This document shows positions 17,330 through 25,755 of a stretch of 47,423 nucleotides of DNA, one piece after another (position 1 is the first letter of the stretch; every line of letters begins with the position of its first letter). The notes beneath the pieces are model-generated. The model saw only the letters and a program-made list of their open reading frames with translations, had not been told where the DNA came from and did no database searches. The position numbers and the translations under genes were made by a program. The stretch comes from GCA-2862585 sp049890295 (GTDB taxonomy: Bacteria > Bacteroidota > Bacteroidia > Flavobacteriales > UBA7312): the NCBI GenBank assembly GCA_049890295.1, contig JBMHBP010000001.1, forward strand, positions 1 through 47,423. The letters are read 5' to 3'.

Positions 17330-18215
17330 ACACCTTTTAGCACACTTTGCCTTATTTGGTGCAAACCTGATTTATGGTATCAATTATACCGTAGCTAAAG
17401 ACGTTATGCCAGATTACGTTCAGCCTCTAGGGTTTATTGTCATGCGTGTATGTGGTGCGGTGGCCTTATTTTGGTTCTTTTATCGCTTCTTTTTTTATGA
17501 AAAAGTAAAGCTTAAGGATGTGGGAAGACTGGCACTGTGTGGCTTATTTGGGGTTGCTATTAATCAAATGTTATTTTTTGAGGGGCTGAACCTAACCACT
17601 CCTATTAATGCGGCAGTGATAATGGTTATCAATCCTATTTTAGTGTTGCTTTTTGCGGGTATCTTTTCTGCCGAACAACTCAACTTACGTAAATGGTTAG
17701 GTATCGCTTTGGGGGCTACGGGAGCTTTTTTACTTATAACCAATGGCGGAAAACTGACCCTAAATCAAGCTCATTTTTGGGGTAATACTTTAGTGCTCAT
17801 AAACGCTACTTCCTATGCTGTTTATTTAGTACTAGTGAAATCACTGATGAAAAAGTACCAACCCATAACGGTAATCAGTTGGGTGTTTTTATTTGGTGTA
17901 CTAGTGGTATTACCCTTTGGTTGGAAAGAATTTACGGCTATCGAATGGGGTAGTATGCCTAACTTTATAAAATGGGAAATCGCTTTTGTAGTAATTTGTA
18001 CCACCTTTTTAGCTTACTTGTTCAATATATACGGATTAAAACGATTGAACCCTTCAACAGTCAGCACTTATATATATCTGCAACCGGTCTTGGCCTCCAT
18101 AGTTGCTATTGTAGCCCAAAGTGATGAGCTATCGCTGATAAAGGTTATCTCGGCAATAATTATCTTTTTAGCCGTCTATTTAGTTAGTCAACAACCCAAG
18201 GCCGCTCAACAGTAG
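17322..18215 (+). CDS. EamA/DMT-superfamily transporter
   Basis: Inner-membrane protein of 297 residues with about ten hydrophobic helices in two repeats of the EamA type. The first repeat carries A-L-F-G-A-N-L-I-Y-G and the second contains the N-A-T-S-Y-A-V-Y-L-V counterpart. The family exports or imports small metabolites such as amino acids, and the substrate cannot be inferred. No ATG is available; GTG at 17322 (or TTG at 17319) starts the frame 8 nt before the end of the ArsC/Spx-like gene, indicating coupled translation. Basic residues follow the last helix. Confidence 0.85.
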   Translation: MNKHLLAHFALFGANLIYGINYTVAKDVMPDYVQPLGFIVMRVCGAVALFWFFYRFFFYEKVKLKDVGRLALCGLFGVAINQMLFFEGLNLTTPINAAVIMVINPILVLLFAGIFSAEQLNLRKWLGIALGATGAFLLITNGGKLTLNQAHFWGNTLVLINATSYAVYLVLVKSLMKKYQPITVISWVFLFGVLVVLPFGWKEFTAIEWGSMPNFIKWEIAFVVICTTFLAYLFNIYGLKRLNPSTVSTYIYLQPVLASIVAIVAQSDELSLIKVISAIIIFLAVYLVSQQPKAAQQ

Positions 18216-18223
18216 CAATTTAT

Positions 18224-18231
18224 TACCTTTG
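18224..18231 (+). promoter_or_regulatory. -7 promoter box of yicC-gmk-nadD
   Basis: TACCTTTG is an exact TAnnTTTG match starting 9 nt after the EamA stop and ending 21 nt before the yicC start. Confidence 0.55.
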
Positions 18232-18252
18232 TCCTCAAATTAATTTAGCATG

Positions 18253-19113
18253 ATGTTATCAATGACAGGCTTTGGAAAAGCCGAATGCATAACCGATCAA
18301 AAAAAGATTAGCGTTGAAATAAAAACGCTCAATAGTAAGCAACTAGATATCAATGTTAGAATGCCTGGCTCTTTAAAAAGTAAGGAATTAGCCCTTCGAC
18401 AGCTATTGAATAAATCATTGAATAGAGGAAAAGTGGACTGCTTTTTATTTATTGAAAAGCTAAACGGTGAACAGTCCGTAAAACTAGATAGTGAAGTGAT
18501 AAAATCCTATTACAGTTCTTTAAAATCTATTAGTCAAGAGCTTGATAATTCTGACGAATTAATGAGTACTGTTATGCGTTTACCTAACGTTATTCAAATC
18601 GAAAAGGATGAAATACAAGAAAACGAATGGCAAGAAATAGCTCACGCTATTAGTCAGGCAATCGAAGCAGTCAATGCTTACAGGCAAGAAGAGGGCCAAC
18701 AACTTAAAAGGGATTTTGAACAACGTATTCATACCATTTCAAACCTACTTAAAGGAGTAGAAAAAATAGAAAAAGATCGCATAAAGCGTATTCAATCATC
18801 CATTGGAAATCAACTGCAAGAATTAAAACTTAGTATTGACGAAAATCGCTTTGAACAAGAAATGATTTATTACCTGGAGAAGTTGGATATTACTGAGGAA
18901 ATTACCCGATTAGGTATTCATCTCAACTACTTCTTAGAGGTCATGAATGAAGCTAATAGTCAAGGTAAAAAATTAGGTTTTATTAGTCAAGAAATCGGTA
19001 GAGAAATCAATACTATCGGTTCAAAAGCGAATAATGCTGATATGCAAAAATTAGTAGTTCAGATGAAAGACGAATTAGAAAAAATAAAAGAGCAATTGCT
19101 AAATGTCTTATAA
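18253..19113 (+). CDS. YicC-family endoribonuclease
   Basis: 286 residues with the family's N-terminal signature S-M-T-G-F-G and a C-terminal DUF1732 region (E-I-N-T-I-G-S-K-A-N). YicC proteins are reported as RNA endonucleases linked to small-RNA decay and stationary-phase survival. The second of two adjacent ATGs (18250, 18253) places M-L-S-M-T-G in the same register as M-I-x-S-M-T in relatives, so I prefer it, but the first cannot be excluded. Its end overlaps gmk by 11 nt; the yicC-gmk pairing is common in bacteria. Confidence 0.92.
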   Translation: MLSMTGFGKAECITDQKKISVEIKTLNSKQLDINVRMPGSLKSKELALRQLLNKSLNRGKVDCFLFIEKLNGEQSVKLDSEVIKSYYSSLKSISQELDNSDELMSTVMRLPNVIQIEKDEIQENEWQEIAHAISQAIEAVNAYRQEEGQQLKRDFEQRIHTISNLLKGVEKIEKDRIKRIQSSIGNQLQELKLSIDENRFEQEMIYYLEKLDITEEITRLGIHLNYFLEVMNEANSQGKKLGFISQEIGREINTIGSKANNADMQKLVVQMKDELEKIKEQLLNVL

Positions 19114-19672
19114 TAAAGCCATTATCGTTTCTGCTCCGTCGGGTGCTGGAAAAACAACTATTGTTCATTATTTGCTTAGCCAAATTCCTGAATTATCATT
19201 TTCTATTTCTGCCTGTAGTAGAAACCCTCGACACAATGAAAAAGAAGGCCAAGACTACTACTTTTATTCTCCTCAAGAATTTAAAAAAAGAATTGAAGAC
19301 CATGCATTTTTGGAATGGGAGGAGGTCTATGATAATATGTTTTATGGCACACTAAAAGAGGAAGTCGAACGCCTTTGGGCTATGAACAAGGTCATTATTT
19401 TTGATGTTGACGTGATGGGTGGACTCAATTTAAAACAACATTTTGGTCAGGACGCTTTGGCCATTTTTATTTCTCCACCGTCTTTGAAAGTGCTTGAGCA
19501 ACGTCTCAGAAAACGGGCTACAGATAGTGAGGATGTAATTAAAATGAGATTAGCCAAAGCAGAGGAGGAAATGAGCTATAAAAGTCAATTCGATTTAGTG
19601 ATAGTTAATGATGATTTGAATGATACTTCGGAAAATGTTTTTTCTCATGTTAACACCTTTGTATCCTCATGA
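19103..19672 (+). CDS. gmk: Guanylate kinase
   Basis: Phosphorylates GMP to GDP with ATP. The 189-residue protein has the P-loop A-P-S-G-A-G-K-T-T near the N-terminus, the GMP-binding S-A-C-S-R-N-P-R-H and the E-G-x-D-Y-Y-F segment followed by F-L-E-W-E-E-V-Y-D-N-x-F-Y-G-T. The start overlaps yicC by 11 nt and the end overlaps nadD by 4 nt (ATGA), so the three genes form a coupled operon. Confidence 0.96.
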   Translation: MSYNKAIIVSAPSGAGKTTIVHYLLSQIPELSFSISACSRNPRHNEKEGQDYYFYSPQEFKKRIEDHAFLEWEEVYDNMFYGTLKEEVERLWAMNKVIIFDVDVMGGLNLKQHFGQDALAIFISPPSLKVLEQRLRKRATDSEDVIKMRLAKAEEEMSYKSQFDLVIVNDDLNDTSENVFSHVNTFVSS

Positions 19673-20247
19673 AAATAGGTTTGTTTTTTGGCTCCTTCAA
19701 CCCTATTCATATCGGACATATGGCTATCGCTCAATATATGATAGAGCATACACCAATTGATAAAATATGGTTTGTTGTATCACCACAAAACCCTTTCAAG
19801 ACTAAACGTTCATTGCTAGATCAACAACACCGACTGACAATCGTTAGAATTGCGGTTGAGGATGATCCTAAGATGCAGGCTTCTAATATTGAATTTTCTC
19901 TTCCTGTGCCTTCCTACACTATTGATACGTTGACTTACTTAAAAGAAGACTTTCCAAAGGAAGAATTTGTGATTATTATGGGGCAGGATAACTTATTGCA
20001 CTTTCATAAATGGAAAAACTATCAAACTATTTTAGAGTATCATGAGGTATATGTTTATCCTAGACCTAACTGTAAATCATGTGATTTAGAGCAGCATCCT
20101 AGAATTCACTTGACTAAGGCACCAATGATGGATATTTCAGCTGAATTTATCAGAAAATGTATTCGAGAAAATAAAGAAGTGAGTTACTTTATACCACAAA
20201 AGGTATATCAATACATTGATGAAATGAGTTTTTACAAAGACTATTAG
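19669..20247 (+). CDS. nadD: Nicotinate-nucleotide adenylyltransferase
   Basis: Adds AMP to nicotinate mononucleotide in NAD synthesis. The 192-residue protein starts M-K-I-G-L-F-F-G-S-F-N-P-I-H-I-G-H, which contains the nucleotidyltransferase GxFxPxHxGH motif, and ends with I-S-A-E-F-I-R-K, a variant of the ISxTxxR motif. Its ATG lies in the gmk stop (ATGA overlap). The TAG stop overlaps by 4 nt (TTAG) with the stop of the convergent purQ. Confidence 0.95.
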   Translation: MKIGLFFGSFNPIHIGHMAIAQYMIEHTPIDKIWFVVSPQNPFKTKRSLLDQQHRLTIVRIAVEDDPKMQASNIEFSLPVPSYTIDTLTYLKEDFPKEEFVIIMGQDNLLHFHKWKNYQTILEYHEVYVYPRPNCKSCDLEQHPRIHLTKAPMMDISAEFIRKCIRENKEVSYFIPQKVYQYIDEMSFYKDY

Positions 20248-20939
20248 GCTTGGGCCATAACGGATATCAAACTTTCAAACAACGCTCGACCGTCGGTATT
20301 ACCTAATTCTTGGTCAGCCGCACGTTCTGGATGAGGCATCATCCCAAAAACATTTCGATTAGCATTACAAATTCCTGCTATATGTTCTTGTGCTCCGTTT
20401 GGATTAGCCTGGTCCGATTGCTGACCGTCTTTATCGCAATATCTAAATAGTACCTGATCATTTTCGTTTAAGGACTGTAAGGTAGCTTCATCGGCAAAAT
20501 AACGCCCTTCACCATGCGCTATTGGTATGCACAGGCTATTTTCTTTATCAAGAAGACTGGTAAAAGCGGTATCGGTTGTTTGAGTAGATAAATAAACGTT
20601 TTTACAAATGAACTTATGAGTGGTGTTGTGCAATAAAGCTCCTGGTAAAAGACCTGACTCACATAAAATCTGAAAGCCATTACAAACTCCAATAACATAG
20701 CCACCATTGTTAGCAAATTCTATCACCTTTTCCATAATAGGAGAAAAACGTGCAATAGCACCAGATCGTAAATAATCTCCGTAGGAAAATCCTCCTGGCA
20801 AAACAACAGCATCGCAAGATTGTAAGTCTGTGTCTTTATGCCACAAACTGACTACATCTTGATTTAAAATGGTTTCCAAGACATAAATCATGTCTTTATC
20901 GCAATTTGAACCCGGGAAAACAACTACTCCAAACTTCAT
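20244..20939 (-). CDS. purQ: Phosphoribosylformylglycinamidine synthase, glutaminase subunit
   Basis: Class I glutamine amidotransferase subunit that feeds ammonia to PurL in the fourth step of purine synthesis. The 231 residues show the nucleophile Cys in I-G-V-C-N-G-F-Q-I-L and the His/Glu pair in M-P-H-P-E-R-A near the C-terminus. The start M-K-F-G-V-V-V-F-P-G-S-N-C-D at 20939 is standard; the frame stays open to 20966, but a -7 box at 20964-20971 covers that position. A free-standing PurQ implies a split PurSQL enzyme, whereas many Bacteroidota carry one large fused protein; purL and purS are not in the window. Confidence 0.95.
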   Translation of the reverse strand: MKFGVVVFPGSNCDKDMIYVLETILNQDVVSLWHKDTDLQSCDAVVLPGGFSYGDYLRSGAIARFSPIMEKVIEFANNGGYVIGVCNGFQILCESGLLPGALLHNTTHKFICKNVYLSTQTTDTAFTSLLDKENSLCIPIAHGEGRYFADEATLQSLNENDQVLFRYCDKDGQQSDQANPNGAQEHIAGICNANRNVFGMMPHPERAADQELGNTDGRALFESLISVMAQA

Positions 20940-20963
20940 AATATCTATAATTTTTGAACCCTC

Positions 20964-20971
20964 CAAAGGTA
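20964..20971 (-). promoter_or_regulatory. purQ -7 promoter box
   Basis: Minus-strand TACCTTTG matches TAnnTTTG exactly, 24 nt before the purQ ATG and 11 nt after the DUF6427 stop. It gives purQ its own promoter and excludes the longer start at 20966. Confidence 0.6.
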
Positions 20972-20982
20972 AACATTTAAGC

Positions 20983-21939
20983 CTAATGATTGGGCCACAA
21001 ATGTAAACTTATACTAACAATGATCAACACCAAGTATGCTACATCGTACCACCACTTATCTTCTTGAAACATAAAATAATTAGCAATTAAAACTGACAAG
21101 GGAAGACATAATAATAATAAGTGATTCCATCCGTAGGGACTAAAAAATAGTCCAATGAATACACAAACACAAAACACAAAAAAAATATAAAACGCTCTTC
21201 TTGATTGTAAATTTTTCATAGCAATCCAATCTAACATTTCCTTTAAGGATACTAAAAATAAGACGCTTATTACTATGAACCACAAGATCCATTTTACACT
21301 CCACTCTACATTGGGTATTGAAAATTGTATTGGAGAAAAATAGTACGAATAAAGTTGTTCTAACGAATCAGTATAAAATCCGTAAGCCCAGACAAATACA
21401 AATGGCGTAAGGAATCCTAATAAAGGAGCCATAATATTTCTCCAACTGGGAGTGCTATAAATAAAACTAGCGATAACCACTAAACCAATACACCAAACAG
21501 CCGTGGGGTAAATAACGGTTGACAAACCGACTAACAGTGCACTATCATAAAGCTTGTCGTAGGGGTTAGTTTTAGAATAGGTTGACATTAATTTATTAAT
21601 GGCAAAGAGCATAAGAAAATAAACTAACCAGACTATGGAAGGCTCGAAAGCTGAACTCAATAGTATGAGTGTAAAGGCTGGAAGTATGGTAGCTGTTTTA
21701 AAAATATTCTTATCACTCAATAAATTATTCCACCCCATAGCGACCAACAACCCAATAATAAAAACAAGACTGTAGGATAAGATTTTATTTTCTGGAACAA
21801 GTGAACTTAAGAAGGGGTGATAAACTTGTACTAAAATAGCTGGCTTAACAATTATCCTTATTATCAAAAACAAAAAGGCTACTCCAAAAAATGTAGAAAA
21901 GGTAGAGGCTTGATTTGTTTTCAGAAATTTTATTAGCAT
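20983..21939 (-). CDS. DUF6427-type integral membrane protein
   Basis: 318 residues with about nine to ten hydrophobic helices and no signal peptide. The segment P-S-W-R-N-I-M-A-P-L-L-G-F-L-T-P-F matches what I recall of the flavobacterial DUF6427 family, often found beside a small DUF6341 gene, as here, where the two are divergent with 44 bp between their starts. Function is unknown. A conserved charged patch (N-P-Y-D-K-L-Y-D-S-A) sits in a cytoplasmic or periplasmic loop near the middle. Family assignment rests on memory of the pattern, not on a search. Confidence 0.75.
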   Translation of the reverse strand: MLIKFLKTNQASTFSTFFGVAFLFLIIRIIVKPAILVQVYHPFLSSLVPENKILSYSLVFIIGLLVAMGWNNLLSDKNIFKTATILPAFTLILLSSAFEPSIVWLVYFLMLFAINKLMSTYSKTNPYDKLYDSALLVGLSTVIYPTAVWCIGLVVIASFIYSTPSWRNIMAPLLGFLTPFVFVWAYGFYTDSLEQLYSYYFSPIQFSIPNVEWSVKWILWFIVISVLFLVSLKEMLDWIAMKNLQSRRAFYIFFVFCVCVFIGLFFSPYGWNHLLLLCLPLSVLIANYFMFQEDKWWYDVAYLVLIIVSISLHLWPNH

Positions 21940-21955
21940 TTTAAAATCTTTGTTC

Positions 21956-21963
21956 TAATTTTG
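21956..21963 (+). promoter_or_regulatory. -7 promoter box of the DUF6341 gene
   Basis: TAATTTTG matches TAnnTTTG exactly and ends 20 nt before the ATG at 21984. Confidence 0.5.
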
Positions 21964-21983
21964 TATGACTAAAATCAACTACT

Positions 21984-22151
21984 ATGTGGACAACTTTTTG
22001 GAACAGTCTAGGAGAAATTTTCACTGCTTTATGGTCAATAATGCCTAGTCTTGGAAATATTCCCAACGTTTTAGCAATTATTATCATTTCAGTCTTTTTC
22101 ATTTACTGGACTGGGAAATTAGTTTCTTTCAGTAAAAAAGGAGACGCTTAG
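21984..22151 (+). CDS. Small single-pass membrane protein, DUF6341-like
   Basis: 55 residues, M-W-T-T-F-W-N-S-L-G-E-I-F at the start, an amphipathic Trp-rich N-terminal part, one hydrophobic helix (V-L-A-I-I-I-I-S-V-F-F-I-Y-W), then a short basic tail K-L-V-S-F-S-K-K-G-D-A. It is preceded by an exact -7 box, is divergent from DUF6427, and its TAG overlaps the purD stop by 4 nt. The pairing with DUF6427 and the architecture fit DUF6341, but the sequence is short and the call is tentative. It is easy to miss because of its size. Confidence 0.7.
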   Translation: MWTTFWNSLGEIFTALWSIMPSLGNIPNVLAIIIISVFFIYWTGKLVSFSKKGDA

Positions 22152-23434
22152 ACATTTTCTTCTTTTAGGTCAAAGCCTATATCTTTACGAAAATACTTTC
22201 CATCATATTCTATTTTGTGGGCATTCTGAAACGATTTTTCTAGTGCCGCCTCCATTGTTCTTCCAAAAGAAGTTATTGCCATTACGCGTCCTCCACTCGT
22301 TACCAAAGTTTCATCATTTATACTTGTGCCGGCATGAAATACCATGCTATTTTCAACTGCTGATAACCCACTTATAGCTTTTCCTTTTTGGTAAGATTCT
22401 GGATAACCACCTGAAACCAACATTACCGTTACAGCAACGTCTTCATCAACATAAAAATCTTTTTCGCCAAACGTACCATTGGCTATTCCGCTGAATAGGT
22501 TCAAAAGATCTGACTTTATTCGTGGAATGACCACTTCCGTTTCTGGATCGCCCATTCTTACATTATATTCGATAACGTAAGGGTCACCGGAAACATTCAT
22601 CAGTCCTATAAATATAAAACCTTGGTAATCAATATTTTCAGCATTTAACCCTTGTAATGTAGGTTTGATAATCTGATTTTCTACCTTTTCCATAAAAAAG
22701 CGATCAGCAAACGGCACAGGTGATATGGCTCCCATACCACCAGTATTGAGACCTTTATCGCCTTCACCAATTCGCTTATAATCTTTGGCTGAAGGTAAAA
22801 TTTTATAGTTTTTACCATCGGTCAGAACAAAGACCGACAACTCTATGCCATCTAAAAATTCTTCAATGACTACCTTTGAGCTGGCCTCACCAAATTTAGC
22901 ATCGGCCAACATGGCTTTCAATTCACTTTTGGCTTCTTCTAAATTGTCTATAATGAGCACCCCTTTACCGGCAGCTAAACCATCGGCTTTTAGTACAAAA
23001 GGGGATGTTAAGCTTTCTAAAAAACGATAGCCATCTTCAATAGTGTCTTTAGTAAAGCTTTGGTAGGCGGCAGTAGGAATGTTATACCGTTGCATAAATT
23101 CCTTTGAATAATCTTTACTTCCCTCTAGCATAGCTCCCGCTTTTGACGGTCCAATAACACATACCTCGTTTAGAGCAATATCATTTTTAAATTCATCATA
23201 AATCCCTTTGACTAATGGCGCTTCAGGGCCTACTACCACCATTTCAATATCATTTTCTATGACTACGGTTTTTATAGCCTCAAAGTCACAAACATCTATA
23301 GCTAAGTTTTGGCCTACTTGTGCAGTACCAGCATTTCCGGGTGCTATGAATAACTTTTCACACAAGCTACTTTTAGAAATTTTCCAACTAATAGCATGTT
23401 CTCTTCCTCCAGATCCTAAAACTAATACATTCAT
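22148..23434 (-). CDS. purD: Phosphoribosylamine--glycine ligase
   Basis: Second step of purine synthesis, joining glycine to phosphoribosylamine with ATP. The 428 residues start M-N-V-L-V-L-G-S-G-G-R-E-H-A, the invariant family N-terminus, and contain the ATP-grasp domain with V-L-K-A-D-G-L-A-A-G-K-G-V and N-V-R-M-G-D-P-E-T-E. An open extension to 23476 lies inside the upstream carboxylase gene and is rejected. The gene begins 1 bp after the acyl-CoA carboxylase beta gene, so the two are co-transcribed; purQ is nearby on the same strand but separated by DUF6427 and DUF6341. Confidence 0.96.
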   Translation of the reverse strand: MNVLVLGSGGREHAISWKISKSSLCEKLFIAPGNAGTAQVGQNLAIDVCDFEAIKTVVIENDIEMVVVGPEAPLVKGIYDEFKNDIALNEVCVIGPSKAGAMLEGSKDYSKEFMQRYNIPTAAYQSFTKDTIEDGYRFLESLTSPFVLKADGLAAGKGVLIIDNLEEAKSELKAMLADAKFGEASSKVVIEEFLDGIELSVFVLTDGKNYKILPSAKDYKRIGEGDKGLNTGGMGAISPVPFADRFFMEKVENQIIKPTLQGLNAENIDYQGFIFIGLMNVSGDPYVIEYNVRMGDPETEVVIPRIKSDLLNLFSGIANGTFGEKDFYVDEDVAVTVMLVSGGYPESYQKGKAISGLSAVENSMVFHAGTSINDETLVTSGGRVMAITSFGRTMEAALEKSFQNAHKIEYDGKYFRKDIGFDLKEENV

Positions 23435-23435
23435 G

Positions 23436-24977
23436 TTATAAGGGTATGTTTCCGTGTTTCTTTTTGGGCAAGACATCCACTTTATTTTGTAGCATGTTGA
23501 AAGCCTTTATTAATTTTTTTCTTGATGTTGATGGTTCAATAACCTCATCGATATATCCTCTTCCAGCTGCATTATAGGGGTGTGCAAATAGTTCCGCGTA
23601 TTCAGCTTCCTTCTCTTGCCATTTTTTTTCAGGGTCATTGGCTGCTTTGATTTCTTTTCTAAAAATAATTTCAGCTGCCCCTTTGGCTCCCATTACCGCA
23701 ATTTCGGCAGTAGGCCAAGCAAAATTGAGATCCGCACCAATATGTTTAGAATTCATTACATCATAGGCTCCACCATAGGCTTTGCGTGTAATTATGGTTA
23801 CTCTTGGTACTGTGGCTTCGCTAAACGCATACAATAATTTTGCTCCGTTATTGATAATGCCATTCCATTCTTGGTCCGTTCCTGGCAAGAACCCTGGCAC
23901 ATCTTCTAGTACTAAAAGAGGAGTGTTAAAGGCATCACAAAAACGTACAAATCGGGCCGCTTTGTTTGAGGCATCGTTATCGAGAACACCCGCTAAAAAG
24001 GCAGGTTGATTAGCAACTATTCCTAAAGATCGACCTGCTAGGCGTGCAAAACCACACACTATATTTTCAGCATAATCTTTATGCACTTCATGAAAAGAAC
24101 CCTCATCGATAATACCATCAATTACAGACTTAATATCGTAAGGCTGGTTAGGATTGTCCGGGATAATGTCATTAAGCAATGGGCGACTTTCATCTTTGGC
24201 TGTGTAGGCTTGTTTTTGTGTTTCTTCTTCGCAATTTTGAGGGATATAAGATAATAATCGCTTCAAATTGTTAATGAGCTCCATTTCATTAGCATAGGTA
24301 AAGTGAGCTACTCCAGACTTACTAGCATGTGTATTGGCGCCTCCTAACTCTTCGGCGGTTACTTCTTCGTGAGTTACTGTTTTGACCACGTTGGGTCCAG
24401 TCACAAACATGTATGAAGTGTTTTCGACCATCATTATAAAGTCCGTTAAAGCTGGCGAATAAACAGCTCCTCCGGCACATGGTCCCATAATTGCTGATAA
24501 TTGTGGAACTACACCACTGGCTCGAGTATTGCGGTAAAAAATATCGGCATAACCACCCAATGACACTACACCTTCTTGAATTCTGGCACCTCCACTATCA
24601 TTTAGTCCTATGATGGGAGCGCCGTTTTTCATAGCCAAATCCATGACCTTACAAATTTTCTCAGCATGAGCTTCAGCTAAAGAACCACCCATTACGGTGA
24701 AGTCTTGTGCATAGACATAGACCAAACGCCCATTGATGTTACCATAACCGGTAACTACCCCATCACCCAAAAACTGTTGGTTGTCTAAGCCAAAGTTGGT
24801 CGATCGGTGAGTCACTAACATGCCTATTTCTTCAAATGAACCGTCATCTAGTAAAAAATGAAGTCGTTCTCGTGCGGTTAATTTTCCTTTATTGTGCTGA
24901 GCATCTATGCGTTGCTGGCCGCCCCCTTCTAGAGCTTTAGCTTGCTTTTCGGCTAGTAATTTTAATTTATCTTTCAT
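23436..24977 (-). CDS. Acyl-CoA carboxylase, carboxyltransferase beta subunit (propionyl-CoA carboxylase type)
   Basis: 513 residues, the normal size of PccB/MmdA-type carboxyltransferases. The two crotonase-fold halves are visible: the N-terminal half with K-L-T-A-R-E-R, G-G-S-L-A-E-A-H and S-G-G-A-R-I-Q-E-G, and the C-terminal half with D-V-P-G-F-L-P-G and Y-G-G-A-Y-D-V-M. It transfers CO2 from biotin to an acyl-CoA, most likely propionyl-CoA giving methylmalonyl-CoA. No alpha subunit lies beside it; partners must be encoded elsewhere. It could also be the subunit of a sodium-pumping methylmalonyl-CoA decarboxylase. It directly follows YebC and precedes purD with 0-1 bp gaps. Confidence 0.9.
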   Translation of the reverse strand: MKDKLKLLAEKQAKALEGGGQQRIDAQHNKGKLTARERLHFLLDDGSFEEIGMLVTHRSTNFGLDNQQFLGDGVVTGYGNINGRLVYVYAQDFTVMGGSLAEAHAEKICKVMDLAMKNGAPIIGLNDSGGARIQEGVVSLGGYADIFYRNTRASGVVPQLSAIMGPCAGGAVYSPALTDFIMMVENTSYMFVTGPNVVKTVTHEEVTAEELGGANTHASKSGVAHFTYANEMELINNLKRLLSYIPQNCEEETQKQAYTAKDESRPLLNDIIPDNPNQPYDIKSVIDGIIDEGSFHEVHKDYAENIVCGFARLAGRSLGIVANQPAFLAGVLDNDASNKAARFVRFCDAFNTPLLVLEDVPGFLPGTDQEWNGIINNGAKLLYAFSEATVPRVTIITRKAYGGAYDVMNSKHIGADLNFAWPTAEIAVMGAKGAAEIIFRKEIKAANDPEKKWQEKEAEYAELFAHPYNAAGRGYIDEVIEPSTSRKKLIKAFNMLQNKVDVLPKKKHGNIPL

Positions 24978-25721
24978 TTAGTTATCGAGTTGGCTCAATA
25001 ATTCATCACTCATTTCTAAGTTGTGGAAAACGTTTTGGACATCTTCATCTTCTTCCAATTTATCAATTAGCTTCATTACTTTCTGAGCTTCTTCTAGATT
25101 TAGATTTTTGGTGGTATTGGCAAACCGCTGAAGTTCTGAGCTTTGTACTTCAATACCCATACTTTCTAACTGCTTTTGCATATTACTAAAATCAGTGAAA
25201 TCGGTTGTAATGGTTATACTATCATCATCCGAATCAAGTTCTTCTAGGCCAGCGTCTATCAGTTCCATTTCGAGTTCTTCCTGATCCAATTCTGTTTTAG
25301 CAGCGAAAGTAAATACTGCTTTTCTATCAAAAATGAATTCTAAAGAACCATTAGTACCCAAATTCCCTTCACATTTATTAAAGTAAGAACGTACATTGGC
25401 TACAGTACGGTTATTATTGTCCGTTGTACATTCCACAAAAATAGCTACACCATGTGGGGCATATCCTTCAAGCGTAATTTCTATGTAGTTGGTAGAGTCT
25501 GCTCCTGAAGCTTTTTTAATAGCCCTTTCAACATTATCTTTGGGCATGTTGGCCGATTTGGCATTTTGAATGACTGCTCTTAGGCGAGCGTTTGTATCTG
25601 GGTTTGAGCCTCCTTCTTTTACGGCCATAGATATATCTTTGCCAATGCGGGTAAACGTTTTAGCCATAGCAGACCACCGCTTCATTTTTCGCGCTTTTCT
25701 AAATTCAAATGCTCTTCCCAT
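24978..25721 (-). CDS. YebC/PmpR (TACO1) family protein
   Basis: 247 residues beginning M-G-R-A-F-E-F-R-K-A-R-K, the basic N-terminus of the Bacteroidota branch, followed by the conserved G-G-S-N-P-D-T-N-A-R-L-R and the K-D-N-V-E-R-A-I-K-K block. The family was long annotated as a transcription regulator, and recent work ties YebC to translation of difficult proline stretches by the ribosome. The C-terminal quarter is strongly acidic (D-K-L-E-E-D-E-D-V). It lies 34 bp after lepA, another ribosome factor, and abuts the carboxylase gene with no gap. Confidence 0.93.
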   Translation of the reverse strand: MGRAFEFRKARKMKRWSAMAKTFTRIGKDISMAVKEGGSNPDTNARLRAVIQNAKSANMPKDNVERAIKKASGADSTNYIEITLEGYAPHGVAIFVECTTDNNNRTVANVRSYFNKCEGNLGTNGSLEFIFDRKAVFTFAAKTELDQEELEMELIDAGLEELDSDDDSITITTDFTDFSNMQKQLESMGIEVQSSELQRFANTTKNLNLEEAQKVMKLIDKLEEDEDVQNVFHNLEMSDELLSQLDN

Positions 25722-25755
25722 AGTTATAAATATAATGTGTGTAGCAAGATATAAA

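Noticed and set aside
20940..20966. Longer N-terminus for purQ
   Set aside because: The extra codons lie inside an exact -7 promoter box; the family starts at M-K-F-G-V.
23435..23476. Longer N-terminus for purD
   Set aside because: It runs into the end of the carboxylase gene and is not seen in the family; M-N-V-L-V-L-G is the standard start.
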